DNA of 64,000 nucleotides from Pirellulaceae bacterium (GTDB lineage: Bacteria; Planctomycetota; Planctomycetia; Pirellulales; Pirellulaceae). A program made the translations under genes and the position numbers. The notes beneath the pieces are model-generated. The model was given only the letters and a program-made list of their open reading frames with translations, did no database searches and had not been told where the DNA came from. The stretch lies in contig JADYZV010000039.1 of assembly GCA_020852965.1 (NCBI GenBank), positions 97,763-161,762 of the forward strand, given 5' to 3'. Positions within the stretch are counted from its first letter, which is position 1. The number at the start of each line of letters is the position of its first letter. This document shows, piece after piece, positions 48,575-57,260 of this stretch.

Positions 48575-50761
48575 TTACTCGATTTTTCCGCCGAGTTGCT
48601 CAGCCAGGGAGCGGAGCTTGTGGAACCGGGCAAGCTGGTCTGAGGCGCCGGTCATTTGAACGGACGCACCACTACTGGCTACCAAGCCGGGTAGATCTTG
48701 GAACCGAGCGGCACCAGGGAGAAAGTTGGGAGAGCGAATCGAATCGACATCGGCGAAAGCAAAGTCGCTGGCTTCCAGTTGCAAAGACATCTTGGCGGAC
48801 GGAGTGCTGTCCGGTGGTATTAGGTCTTTGGCGACGAACATTCCGGCGGCTGCCAAGGGCGTTTGAGAACCAACGGCATGCAGTGAAATCTTTGCATCTG
48901 GAAACGCTGTGGCGAGATGCTGCAAGGTTAGCCCGAGCTGTTGGGCGCGCTGGGCAAACAGCGGCAAGTTGTAGCCGTAGGTATAGGCGGCGGATAATCG
49001 CGGGTTCTCGACGATCTCCTGCGCGACAACTTGTTTGTCTCCATCGACGCTACCCGCTGGGGTATAGCCCGCCAAGCGGACATGGTAAACATCGGTCGTG
49101 TCGCCCCGCTCTACGGCAATGCTCAGCTCCGGTGGCTCGAAGTTCGGGCCCATGATGGCTGCATGACTGCTGGATTCTTCGGCGGTGCGGTCTGGCAGAT
49201 TAGTAGCCGTTGAATCTGTGGCTGGTGCCTGGTCGGTGGTGCTGGGCGTGGCTCGCTCGGCGAGTTCGGTGGTTGGCTGAGCGAATGCGAGGGTTAGCTC
49301 CCACTCGGGTAGTTTGGCGTTACGGAACCTGGTATTGGTGCTATCCATTTGGGTAGCCACCGTAGCGGTGGATGGTGTCGTCATCCCCAAGCAGACTCGC
49401 CAACCGTCGTGTAGCGTTTGAGCGACTTGCTGGAGTTGTTCCGCATCGCCTTGCAGTTGTCCACTCATTTGCGCATCGATTATTTCGGCCCAAAGTTTCA
49501 GAAGCTTGCGTTCGAAGGCTTCGCCACCTACAGGCTGGGGGTGCTCGGCATCCCAGACGGTTAGTTCATCGCGCAGCGCGATGTCAAAATCGCGTTCCAG
49601 CACGGGCTTGTCGAAGCCGAGTCCAAAGTGCTCGTTGACCCAACCATATAGGGCAACGCGGCTGACGTGGTTAAAATTGTGTTCGAAATGAAGGGCGGGA
49701 AACAGGGCCACTTTGTCTTTGGCCCCGAAGAGACCGTAGAGTTGTTGCAATTGTGGAAAGCCATCGCTGGGCATGGTACGCGTCCAGTCGTTGGCGGCGG
49801 TCATGCCCAATGGACGCGGTGCGATGAGTGCAGCCATTTCGACATTGCCTGTGCCGATGCGGAGCAGACTCGCGTTTTCGCAGGTACAGCCACCTTGCAT
49901 GCCAGTGCTGACCATGACGGCGGGAAAGGCCAATGCGATGCGCTCGTCGACGGCGGCCCCTACAAACGTCTGCGTCCCGCCGCCGCTCGCCCCCGAAATG
50001 CCGATGCGATGGGGATCAACGTCGGACAGCGTGAGCAACATGTCGATCGCCCGTTGGGTAGCCAGCGTTTGTAGTCCAGCGATCGATTGACTATAGGCTT
50101 CCGCGCGCGGACTATACAGCAGCCAACCGCTGTCGTCGACTTCGCTGGCGGCAGGCTGATTGGCGAAGCCGTGCGCGCGCTGCATGTTGATCTGCTGGCT
50201 ATCGCAGTTACCGAGCATGTCCCACTGGAAGACGATGCAACCCATGCGCGCTAACTGGACGCAGCGGGCTTGGTAGTGATTCCGAGCGGCGTTTTCAAAG
50301 CGTTCCGACCCGTCGGCCAGCAATTGTTTGACTGCGTCTGGGCTCGCGTCAAAAAAACGAGCGTTCACCCAATGGCCGTGCGGAGCGAGTATTGCAGGGA
50401 GCTTGGCGTCGGCGGGAATCTGTTGGGGCCGATAGAGGTTGCCAGTCACCACCAAGCCAGGCAAACTTTCGAATGTCACTTTATCGATCGTGTAGTCATC
50501 GCGCTCGACGCGACCGTAGATCTGAGGTGCGACGGAGTCGAGCTGTGGAGCTGGGAACACTCCCAAGGCGACTTGGAGTTGCAGTTTGAGATCTTTCGCG
50601 CGAGCTTGCCACGCTTCGAGCGATGCTGGCGGAGTGAATGGGCAGTGCGAGTTTAAATCACGCAGCGCCGTTTCGTCGGTTTGAGCTATTGCGGTTTGAG
50701 CCGGCAGTATGGGCGTGCAGAACAGGAGCAACAGGCAGATGATTGAGGCAAGTTTCGGCAT
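48575..50761 (-). CDS. Exported alpha/beta hydrolase (acetyl xylan esterase-like)
   Basis: A 728-residue secreted protein with a signal peptide (PKLASIICLLLLFCTPILPAQ). Residues about 80-400 are an alpha/beta hydrolase: GNLYRPQ and APHGHW for the oxyanion region, GISGASGGGTQTF with the nucleophile Ser near residue 270, and HFEHNFNHVSR near residue 370, with a possible catalytic His. This resembles acetyl xylan esterase/dienelactone hydrolase-like proteins common in planctomycetes. The C-terminal 250 residues are an unassigned domain. ATG 50761 is chosen because the signal peptide starts there. Confidence 0.78.
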   Translation of the reverse strand: MPKLASIICLLLLFCTPILPAQTAIAQTDETALRDLNSHCPFTPPASLEAWQARAKDLKLQLQVALGVFPAPQLDSVAPQIYGRVERDDYTIDKVTFESLPGLVVTGNLYRPQQIPADAKLPAILAPHGHWVNARFFDASPDAVKQLLADGSERFENAARNHYQARCVQLARMGCIVFQWDMLGNCDSQQINMQRAHGFANQPAASEVDDSGWLLYSPRAEAYSQSIAGLQTLATQRAIDMLLTLSDVDPHRIGISGASGGGTQTFVGAAVDERIALAFPAVMVSTGMQGGCTCENASLLRIGTGNVEMAALIAPRPLGMTAANDWTRTMPSDGFPQLQQLYGLFGAKDKVALFPALHFEHNFNHVSRVALYGWVNEHFGLGFDKPVLERDFDIALRDELTVWDAEHPQPVGGEAFERKLLKLWAEIIDAQMSGQLQGDAEQLQQVAQTLHDGWRVCLGMTTPSTATVATQMDSTNTRFRNAKLPEWELTLAFAQPTTELAERATPSTTDQAPATDSTATNLPDRTAEESSSHAAIMGPNFEPPELSIAVERGDTTDVYHVRLAGYTPAGSVDGDKQVVAQEIVENPRLSAAYTYGYNLPLFAQRAQQLGLTLQHLATAFPDAKISLHAVGSQTPLAAAGMFVAKDLIPPDSTPSAKMSLQLEASDFAFADVDSIRSPNFLPGAARFQDLPGLVASSGASVQMTGASDQLARFHKLRSLAEQLGGKIE

Positions 50762-50880
50762 GGTAGGGTTCTCGTGAGGCTGAGTTAACACTCGTTTATT
50801 GCCCACGAATCACGCTAATGAACGCGAATCTCATGAGCAGATGCTTGAGATAGTCTAATCGAATCAGTGGAGGGCTGCGC

Positions 50881-50939
50881 CATATGTCATATGTCATATG
50901 TCATTTGAAATCTGAAATCTGAAATCTGAAATCTGAAAC
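50881..50939. repeat. Two adjacent heptamer arrays
   Basis: CATATGT x3 (50881-50901), then TTGAAAT, CTGAAAT x3 and CTGAAAC (50905-50939). They fill much of the gap between the esterase and polyphosphate kinase genes. Confidence 0.9.
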
Positions 50940-51046
50940 GGCGACGCGCGATAGATCGGCGGAGCGAACAGCGACTATGGCATGGGCGGAACCACATACA
51001 CAAACACAGTACCTCCACTTTACACTCACGTGCTGTCGTATGCATC

Positions 51047-51074
51047 AACTCCCAGCTCCCAACTCCCAGCTCCT
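51047..51074. repeat. Heptamer array AACTCCC/AGCTCCC at the end of ppk
   Basis: Four 7-bp units alternating AACTCCC and AGCTCCC/T, ending at the polyphosphate kinase stop codon. Confidence 0.8.
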
Positions 51075-53211
51075 ACTCTACCGCCTCGCTCCTAACCGCT
51101 GGCTGGTGGGGTTCGAATACTGTGCGGCGTTTTTGTTCGGCGTGCTTGATGGCGTCGAGGGCTTGCTGATACGACGTTTCCTGTAGGCGCACGGTTGGCT
51201 GGCCGTGTTCGGTCTGACGCCGCAGGTATTGCCCGTCGGGTTGCAATTGCCACGAATTGGACGTGTCGCGAAAGGCCGTGTCGAGCATGTTGATCAAGCG
51301 TCGTTTGCATACCAGATCGTCCACTGGGATCAGCAATTCGACGCGACGATCCAGATTGCGAGGCATCCAGTCGGCGCTGCTTATAAAGGCTAGGTCGTCA
51401 CCGCCGTGGTGGAAGTAAACGATGCGAGCGTGTTCGAGGATGCGGTCGACAATACTGACCACCGTGATGTTTTCGCTCAGGCCAGGTACGCCGGGTCGCA
51501 AACAACAGATGCCGCGGATATTCAACCGAACGGTGACCCCTGCTTGTGAAGCGCGATATAGGGCTTCGATCAGCGCGGGGTCAACCAGGGCATTGAGTTT
51601 GACCATGATCAAGGCTCGCTGCCCCTGTTTCTTGCGTTCGATTTCGGCATCGATTAGTCCGATGATTTTCTTTCGCAGCCCGATCGGTGCGGCGTCGAGC
51701 ACGTGGTATTGTTGCGGTTGACTGTAGCCAGTGATCGCGTTGAAAAACGCGCTGGCGTCCGTTCCTATTTCATCGCTACAGGTAAAATAACTGACATCGC
51801 TGTAGAGTCGTGCGGTGGCCTCGTTGTAATTGCCGGTGCCGAAGTGCATGTAGCGCACGATGCCACGCGGCTCACGACGAACGACAATACAAATCTTGGC
51901 GTGTGTCTTGAGGTTCTTCACGCCGTAGATGACTTGCACCTGCGCCTCTTCGAGCTCTTGAGCCCATTCGATATTACGGGCTTCGTCGAAGCGAGCTTTG
52001 AGTTCGACGATGGCGGTGACGTACTTGCCGCGCTCGGCCGCTTTGCGCAGGGCAGCCACGATGGGACTATTGCGACTGGTGCGATAGAGGGTTTGCTTGA
52101 TGGCTAGTACGTCGGGATCTTCGGCGGCTTCTTCGATCAAGCGGACAACTGGACTGAAGCTCTCGTAGGGGTGGCTCAGCAGGATATCTTGTTCGGCGAT
52201 GGTCGAGAACATCGACTGGGTGGGGTCGATCAAAGGGCTGCGCTGAGGATTCCAGGGAGTATCGCGTAGGTGATCGAAGCCCTCGAGCCCGTTGAATTGC
52301 ATGAAAGCCGACAAGTCGAGTGGGGCGAGGCTGCGCGTCGTTTGTGGGTCGCCGACTTGCAGGGCTTTTTGCAGGAAGGCTACGGTCTCAGGGGGGGCTT
52401 GGGCATCGATATCGAGCCGCACGCATTCTGCCGTCTTGCGCTGTTGCAGAAGTTCCTTCATGCCGTGCAGCAGATCCGCGGCCGAATCCTCTTGGATGCT
52501 CAAGTCAGCGTTGCGCGAAATGCGAAAGGTGGTGGTTGAGAGGATTTGCTCGTTCCCGAAGAAGGAGCTGGCAAAGTTGCTGACGACATCCTCGAGCAGG
52601 GCGAATGAAAAGCCCTGTTCCGAGGGCAGAGTCAACACGCGTGGCAGTGCGCGGCCGAGCGGTATGATGGCGAAGCGATAGGCCGCCTCGTCGGCTTGGC
52701 GTTTAGGTTTGGGGATGCTGAGCTGCACGCAAACATACAACGCATGATTGACCAGTAGCGGGAATTCGTCCGAGGCATGGACGGCCATGGGGCTCAGGAC
52801 GGGTAGGATCTCTTCGTCAAAGATTCGGTTGGCCGCTTCGTGGTGTTTCACCCCAGCAGTACTGATCTCCACGCGTTCGATACCATGCGCGGCCAGGGCC
52901 GGTTCGAGCTCATCGAGAAAACAGGTGTACTGTCGCGCAATCATCTGCGTGGTGCGCTCTCGAATGGCATCTAGCTGCTCGGTAACCGACAGTCCCGATT
53001 GGTCGGTCGAGGCGACTGCGGCTTGATGTTGCAGTTGAAGCCCGCCCACGCGGACCATGAAAAACTCGTCGAGGTTACTGCTGGTGATGGCCAAGAACTT
53101 GAGCCGTTCAAGCAGCGGCACGTTGGGGTTGATCGCCTGCTCGAGGACTCGTTGATTGAATTCAAGCCAACTCAATTCGCGATTGATATAGTTCTCAGGT
53201 TGCAGGGCCAT
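51073..53211 (-). CDS. ppk1: Polyphosphate kinase 1
   Basis: A 712-residue enzyme that polymerises the gamma-phosphate of ATP into polyphosphate. The N-terminal YINRELSWLEFNQRVLEQA and SSNLDEFFMVRVGGL are standard. The catalytic His lies in KTHAKICIVVRREPRG near residue 440 and the second in YMHFGTGNYNEATARLYSD. The C-terminal WMPRNLDRRVELLIPV is conserved. Length matches the family. Confidence 0.97.
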   Translation of the reverse strand: MALQPENYINRELSWLEFNQRVLEQAINPNVPLLERLKFLAITSSNLDEFFMVRVGGLQLQHQAAVASTDQSGLSVTEQLDAIRERTTQMIARQYTCFLDELEPALAAHGIERVEISTAGVKHHEAANRIFDEEILPVLSPMAVHASDEFPLLVNHALYVCVQLSIPKPKRQADEAAYRFAIIPLGRALPRVLTLPSEQGFSFALLEDVVSNFASSFFGNEQILSTTTFRISRNADLSIQEDSAADLLHGMKELLQQRKTAECVRLDIDAQAPPETVAFLQKALQVGDPQTTRSLAPLDLSAFMQFNGLEGFDHLRDTPWNPQRSPLIDPTQSMFSTIAEQDILLSHPYESFSPVVRLIEEAAEDPDVLAIKQTLYRTSRNSPIVAALRKAAERGKYVTAIVELKARFDEARNIEWAQELEEAQVQVIYGVKNLKTHAKICIVVRREPRGIVRYMHFGTGNYNEATARLYSDVSYFTCSDEIGTDASAFFNAITGYSQPQQYHVLDAAPIGLRKKIIGLIDAEIERKKQGQRALIMVKLNALVDPALIEALYRASQAGVTVRLNIRGICCLRPGVPGLSENITVVSIVDRILEHARIVYFHHGGDDLAFISSADWMPRNLDRRVELLIPVDDLVCKRRLINMLDTAFRDTSNSWQLQPDGQYLRRQTEHGQPTVRLQETSYQQALDAIKHAEQKRRTVFEPHQPAVRSEAVE

Positions 53212-53248
53212 CTTTTTTCGGGTCTGTTCGGATTGAGTGAATGAGCGA

Positions 53249-54274
53249 TTAGGATTTGTTCGAGGTACCGGAAGACGTCGAAGTCAATTGCTGGCGTATC
53301 CAAGCGGCGGCTCCGACGGTGGCAGCGTCATCCCCCAGCTTTGCCGCGCGGACTTCGAATTGATCTCGATAACAATCGAACACATTGCGTTTGGCGACTT
53401 TCTGAACCTCTTTGACAAGCAGATCGGGCATGGCTTCGACGAGACCGCCTCCCAGAATGATGCAATCCGGACAGATCAGCAAGACGACGTTGGCGACGGC
53501 CTGGCCAATAATCTCGCACGCCTCTTGGACCACTTTGAGTACTTGGGTATCCCCCTTGTTGATGGCTTCAGCAATCACCTTGCTTCGGATTTCGCTGAGT
53601 TCGGTCCCCGCCTGCTTGAGTAGATTAGGGGCTTCGCCACGATAAGCCAGCTTGGCCAATTCGCCAGCGATGGCCAAGCGGCTGGCTTCGGTCTCCAGCG
53701 TGCCGGTCATGCCGGTGGCACCTATGCGCGGCGAGCTGCTGATTTTGATGTGCCCGATCTCCATACAACTGAGCAGCTTTCCACGTAGAATTTGCCCATC
53801 GTAAACGCAAGCGCCCCCGATACCGGTTCCTGGGAAAATGCCCACGGCTGAGCGGGCACCCTGTGCGGCGCCAGCATGAAATTCGCCGTAGAGGCCCGCG
53901 TCGACATCATTCAAAACGGCTACATGGCACTTGAATTGATCGCTCAATATTTTTCCCAGTGGAACATTCTCCCATCCCAAGTTGAACGCCACTCGCACAA
54001 TTCCCTTGCGCCAATCCCCCTTGTCCCACTCGACTGGGCCTGGGCAACCGATGCCTATGCCGGCTAGTTGTTCCAGGGGGACTTGGTGCGCTTCCATCAG
54101 CTTGGTGATGATACTCTGAATGCGATCTACATTTTCGTTGACTCCTTGCTCGCTGCGAGTTCGCTTACGCTGCGAGTCGACTATTTTGAGTTTGTCGTCA
54201 AATAGGGTGCACTGCATCTTGGTTCCCCCGAGATCGAAGCCGATCCAGTAGCGGGGTTTTTCTTCAGTTGTCAC
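53249..54274 (-). CDS. ROK-family sugar kinase (glucokinase-like)
   Basis: A 341-residue ROK kinase. The N-terminal phosphate-binding IGFDLGGTKMQCTLFD, the GIGIGCPGPVEWDKG segment, and AVGIFPGTGIGGACVYDGQI near residue 145 are typical. The zinc-finger consensus of ROK proteins (CxCGxxGC) is not seen, as in some glucokinases. The likely substrate is glucose or another hexose. GTG 54274 is the start; its ribosome site and start are duplicated 59 bp upstream around a REP. Confidence 0.88.
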   Translation of the reverse strand: MTTEEKPRYWIGFDLGGTKMQCTLFDDKLKIVDSQRKRTRSEQGVNENVDRIQSIITKLMEAHQVPLEQLAGIGIGCPGPVEWDKGDWRKGIVRVAFNLGWENVPLGKILSDQFKCHVAVLNDVDAGLYGEFHAGAAQGARSAVGIFPGTGIGGACVYDGQILRGKLLSCMEIGHIKISSSPRIGATGMTGTLETEASRLAIAGELAKLAYRGEAPNLLKQAGTELSEIRSKVIAEAINKGDTQVLKVVQEACEIIGQAVANVVLLICPDCIILGGGLVEAMPDLLVKEVQKVAKRNVFDCYRDQFEVRAAKLGDDAATVGAAAWIRQQLTSTSSGTSNKS

Positions 54275-54347
54275 GAACGGGTTTTCCTAATAATGTGGCC
54301 CGACGCTCCGCCGTCGTATGCTTTCGCTGCCACGAACGCGTTTTCCT
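54269..54347. repeat. Family D REP inside a duplicated start region of the ROK kinase
   Basis: Direct repeats 54269-54288 and 54328-54347 match at 18 of 20 positions and each contains AGGAAAAC and the GTG start (minus strand). The REP (54291-54316) lies between them. From the upstream GTG a 20-codon frame runs through the REP and ends with a TGA that overlaps the real GTG (GTGA). Confidence 0.85.
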
Positions 54348-54465
54348 GCTGGAGTGGGAGGCCTGCCTTGAACTTGCTGGACGGTCCATTGTGACCCAAT
54401 AACCGCCATTCGCAACAGGCATGAGCCTGCTTTGGGGTGGGCTGTTAGTCGCAATAAAGCAGCGC

Positions 54466-54536
54466 GACGGTCTCCACCGAGAATTGCGGTGGGGGCCGCC
54501 GTGCTACGTTGGTTGCGGCGGGGACCGCCATGCTAG
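54466..54536. repeat. Family B REP pair
   Basis: Two inverted units with stems GCGGTGG and GCGGCGG around TCC-type loops; the first ends CTAC at 54507, the second has a changed head (CTAG). It lies between the ROK kinase and the IclR gene. Confidence 0.65.
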
Positions 54537-54583
54537 GTGAGGCTCGTGCGCTGAGGATAAGCTGCCGAGTGAAGTCCTAGGTC

Positions 54584-55369
54584 TTAACTAACTGCTTTGG
54601 CCGCGACCGGGACGCCGTTCTTTCGTGGCGGTTGAAAGGAATGGCGCAGCTCTTGCGACAAGCGTCCGGCGGTCTCGATCAGCAGTTGGGCTATCGGGGC
54701 AATTCGCTGATCGGTGATGCGTACGGAAGGGCCAGAAATGCCGATGACAGCGATTGTCGAATCGGACAGAGTAACTGGCGCGGCCATGCACCGCACCCCC
54801 GGTTCGTGCTCTTCGTCGTCGAACGCGTATCCTTGACGGCGTATCTCGTTCAAGTGTAGAGCTAATTCCTGTGAGTCGGTTATCGTGGCTGGCATCATCG
54901 GCGTTAGCTCGTCTGGCATCGGCAGCGAACAGAAAGCCAGCAAGGCTTTTCCTACGGCCGTACAGTGCATCGCGACTTGCCGCCCCACTCCACCGACCAC
55001 TCGTAGCGATGAGGCTATCTCGACATCTTCGACGACCAGAGCCTTTCCCGAGGCGTGAACGGCCATGTGGGCCGATTCTCCGGTCGCCACTGCCAGTTGT
55101 TCTAAGTAGGGGAGTGCGCGCTGGCGGAGTGCCAAGCGATGGTCGATTTCACAGCCTATCTGAACCAAGCGTTTACCTACGATCAGCCGCCTCGAACTGC
55201 CTGCGTTGTCGAGATATCCGTGCTGGATCAGGGTGCGAGCCAACCGCGAGGCCGAGCTCTTGTCGATTTGAAGCATGGTCGCGAGTTCACTGACTCCCAC
55301 GGAGCGGTTCGAGTTCCAGACGTAATCGATCATGTCAAGTCCACGGGCCAATGCCTTAATTTCACTCAT
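54584..55369 (-). CDS. IclR-family transcriptional regulator
   Basis: A 261-residue regulator: winged helix at residues 5-65 (ALARGLDMIDYVWNSNRSVGVSELA, then SSASRLARTLIQHGYL) and an IclR effector domain with RVVGGVGRQVAMHCTAVGKALLA, the MHCTAVGKA motif, and GYAFDDEEHEPGVRCMAAPV. IclR proteins sense small organic acids or sugars and often control their own gene. The ROK kinase lies downstream on the same strand. A GTTGC-N7-GCAAC dyad lies just upstream. Confidence 0.92.
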   Translation of the reverse strand: MSEIKALARGLDMIDYVWNSNRSVGVSELATMLQIDKSSASRLARTLIQHGYLDNAGSSRRLIVGKRLVQIGCEIDHRLALRQRALPYLEQLAVATGESAHMAVHASGKALVVEDVEIASSLRVVGGVGRQVAMHCTAVGKALLAFCSLPMPDELTPMMPATITDSQELALHLNEIRRQGYAFDDEEHEPGVRCMAAPVTLSDSTIAVIGISGPSVRITDQRIAPIAQLLIETAGRLSQELRHSFQPPRKNGVPVAAKAVS

Positions 55370-55385
55370 CGCGCAAACTCACTTT

Positions 55386-55402
55386 GTTGCTTATTATGCA
55401 AC
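55386..55402. promoter_or_regulatory. Candidate operator of the IclR regulator
   Basis: Dyad GTTGC-N7-GCAAC 17 bp upstream of the regulator start, in an AT-rich stretch shared with the divergent pilin-like gene. Position fits autoregulation. Confidence 0.4.
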
Positions 55403-55545
55403 TTTATTAAATATTAACGAAGATTTGGGATGGTTTGTTGACCTTTACGCAATTTATTATAATAATGCAAGTCAGTCTAAAGTGCGACGGCATTCGCCAT
55501 TCGTACGATTTTCTTTTCCCACTTATTAGTATGGAGAGCAGGCTT

Positions 55546-56607
55546 ATGTCGCGTTACGGGTTCAAGCGTGCATTCACGTTGGTTGAGTTGTTGGTGGTCA
55601 TTGCGATCATCGGTATTTTGGTTGGTCTGTTGTTGCCCGCAGTGCAAGCTGCTCGGGAAGCCGCACGTCGCATGCAGTGCAGCAACAATCTGAAGCAACT
55701 TGGGTTGGCGTTGCACAACTACGAAAGTACCTACAAGAGGTTTCCTACGGCCAGTGGGGGCACAGGCTGCCGCAGCAGCAGCGCGTGTCCGACCGCCACT
55801 ACCGGTCGCTCCAGAATTAGTGGACACGTCTGGCTGGCGCCGTTCATGGAGCAAACTAATTTTTATAATCTGTACCAGGCCTCGCCCTCGGCGGCTTGGA
55901 GCAATAACCCCTATTGGGCAACGCAGATGCCGGCTTTGGCCTGTCCCTCGGACCTGCAGACGCCCACTCGGGCCAACATGGCAATAACCAACTACAGCTT
56001 CTGTGGTGGCGATGCGGCGACCACCATGTGTTCCAATAATGACGAAGACCCGAGTAATGTACGCGATTGCTCGAATCCACGCGGACTGTTTGGCCATTAC
56101 TATTTTGCTAAGATGGGCGATATGGTCGACGGCACCAGCAACACGATCGCTATGTCCGAAAGTCAGACTGCTCCAACTAAAGGTGGCAATCGACTTGGGA
56201 ATGCTGCGACTACCGGAGGTGAAGTTGGCGCTACACCGTTGACCTGTCGAGCAACCTTTGTCAATGGAGTTTACACGGTTGCCACAGTCCAGGACGATGG
56301 CAATCGGGGTGGTCGTTGGTCGGATGGAGCTGCGTTCTTCACTCGTTTCAATACGATGTTGCCTCCCAATGGACCTAGTTGCGTAGAGCAAGGCAATCAC
56401 TGGTTGGGTGGTATGTACAGCGCCGGTAGCTATCACACTGGCGGTGTGCAAGCTGTCTTTGGTGACGGCTCAGTCCACTTTATCTCGCAGAACATTGATG
56501 CGGGCAATCAAGCCTCGCCTCAGGTCCTTTCGGGCCCAAGCCCTTACGGCGTGTGGGGTGCATTGGGTTCCAAGGCTGGTGGTGAAGTGGGCACTTCGCT
56601 CGAGTAA
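55546..56607 (+). CDS. DUF1559 protein with prepilin-type N-terminus
   Basis: A 353-residue protein beginning with a prepilin leader and helix, [20 protein letters not shown] (Glu at mature position +5), then the constant [33 protein letters not shown] of DUF1559. The rest is beta-rich with conserved [12 protein letters not shown] near the end. Such proteins are expanded in planctomycetes; a major pseudopilin or surface-fibre role is inferred. ATG 55546 with GGAGAG upstream is preferred to 55531 or 55435. A small lipoprotein gene follows, the usual partner. Confidence 0.92.
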   Translation: MSRYGFKRAFTLVELLVVIAIIGILVGLLLPAVQAAREAARRMQCSNNLKQLGLALHNYESTYKRFPTASGGTGCRSSSACPTATTGRSRISGHVWLAPFMEQTNFYNLYQASPSAAWSNNPYWATQMPALACPSDLQTPTRANMAITNYSFCGGDAATTMCSNNDEDPSNVRDCSNPRGLFGHYYFAKMGDMVDGTSNTIAMSESQTAPTKGGNRLGNAATTGGEVGATPLTCRATFVNGVYTVATVQDDGNRGGRWSDGAAFFTRFNTMLPPNGPSCVEQGNHWLGGMYSAGSYHTGGVQAVFGDGSVHFISQNIDAGNQASPQVLSGPSPYGVWGALGSKAGGEVGTSLE

Positions 56608-56648
56608 TCAGGCAAGCGGGTCTCTTTGAGACTTGAAAACTACGGCTG

Positions 56649-56682
56649 CGGGGTGAGAGCAGCGATTGCAGCTCTCGCCCCG
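56649..56682 (+). terminator. Strong hairpin after the DUF1559 gene
   Basis: Stem CGGGGTGAGAGC/GCTCTCGCCCCG (12 bp, one G-T pair) with a 10-nt loop, 42 bp after the stop codon. There is no T-run, so it may be an mRNA-stabilising or processing structure that lets the pilin-like gene be expressed above its lipoprotein partner. Confidence 0.55.
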
Positions 56683-56736
56683 TGTGCGCCAGACTGGTCA
56701 TACAATTAGTTTGCTCACTAGAAATCGGAGAGTTTT

Positions 56737-57192
56737 GTGAAAGCCTTGTTGTTCAGCCTGTCGTTGGGGTTGCTGTGTTTGACTGGGTGTGGTTCCGACG
56801 AGGATGAATGGACTGCGAAACGTCCAAAACTCTATCCTGCTGGGGGCGTGGTCACATGGAACGGCGAGCCAGTGGAAGGTGCCGATGTGCAGTATGTCTC
56901 GCAATCGCTCGATGTGGGAGCTCTGGGCACGACCGATGCTCAGGGTAAGTACAAGCTTACGACCTATAAAGACAACGACGGCGCGGCCGAAGGAACGCAC
57001 AAGGTTGTAGTTACCAAGCGGATATACGAAGAAAAACCGTCAAAATATCATACCCCCGACGAGCCTTCCATGTTGCTGGTTCCGAAGGATTTGCTCCCCA
57101 AGAAGTATTCCAAAGTTGCGACTACCGATATCGAAGTTAGTGTCTCAACCACGGGGCCCAACGAGGAAACGATTGAATTGAAGGGCAAGTAG
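56737..57192 (+). CDS. Small lipoprotein with a carboxypeptidase-regulatory-like domain
   Basis: A 151-residue lipoprotein (LFSLSLGLLCLTGC, Cys18). The mature part has PAGGVVTWNGEPVEGADVQYVS and GTTDAQGKYKLTTYKDNDGA, a transthyretin-like beta-sandwich. Proteins of this kind follow DUF1559 genes in planctomycetes. GTG 56737 has CGGAGAG upstream. A rho-independent terminator follows. Confidence 0.82.
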   Translation: MKALLFSLSLGLLCLTGCGSDEDEWTAKRPKLYPAGGVVTWNGEPVEGADVQYVSQSLDVGALGTTDAQGKYKLTTYKDNDGAAEGTHKVVVTKRIYEEKPSKYHTPDEPSMLLVPKDLLPKKYSKVATTDIEVSVSTTGPNEETIELKGK

Positions 57193-57223
57193 CCCTAGGC
57201 AAGCACTGCTAAGCAATTAGACT

Positions 57224-57258
57224 GCCAAGCTAGGTTCTTCACCCTGCTTGGCTTTTTT
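57224..57258 (+). terminator. Rho-independent terminator
   Basis: Stem GCCAAGC/GCTTGGC (57224-57230, 57246-57252) with an inner GG/CC pair, followed by TTTTTT (57253-57258). It ends the DUF1559-lipoprotein unit and lies 2 bp before the first possible start of the next gene. Confidence 0.85.
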
Positions 57259-57260
57259 GC

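Noticed and set aside
55477..56451. 324-codon minus-strand frame opposite the DUF1559 gene
   Set aside because: Shadow frame; the plus strand encodes the conserved pilin-like sequence.
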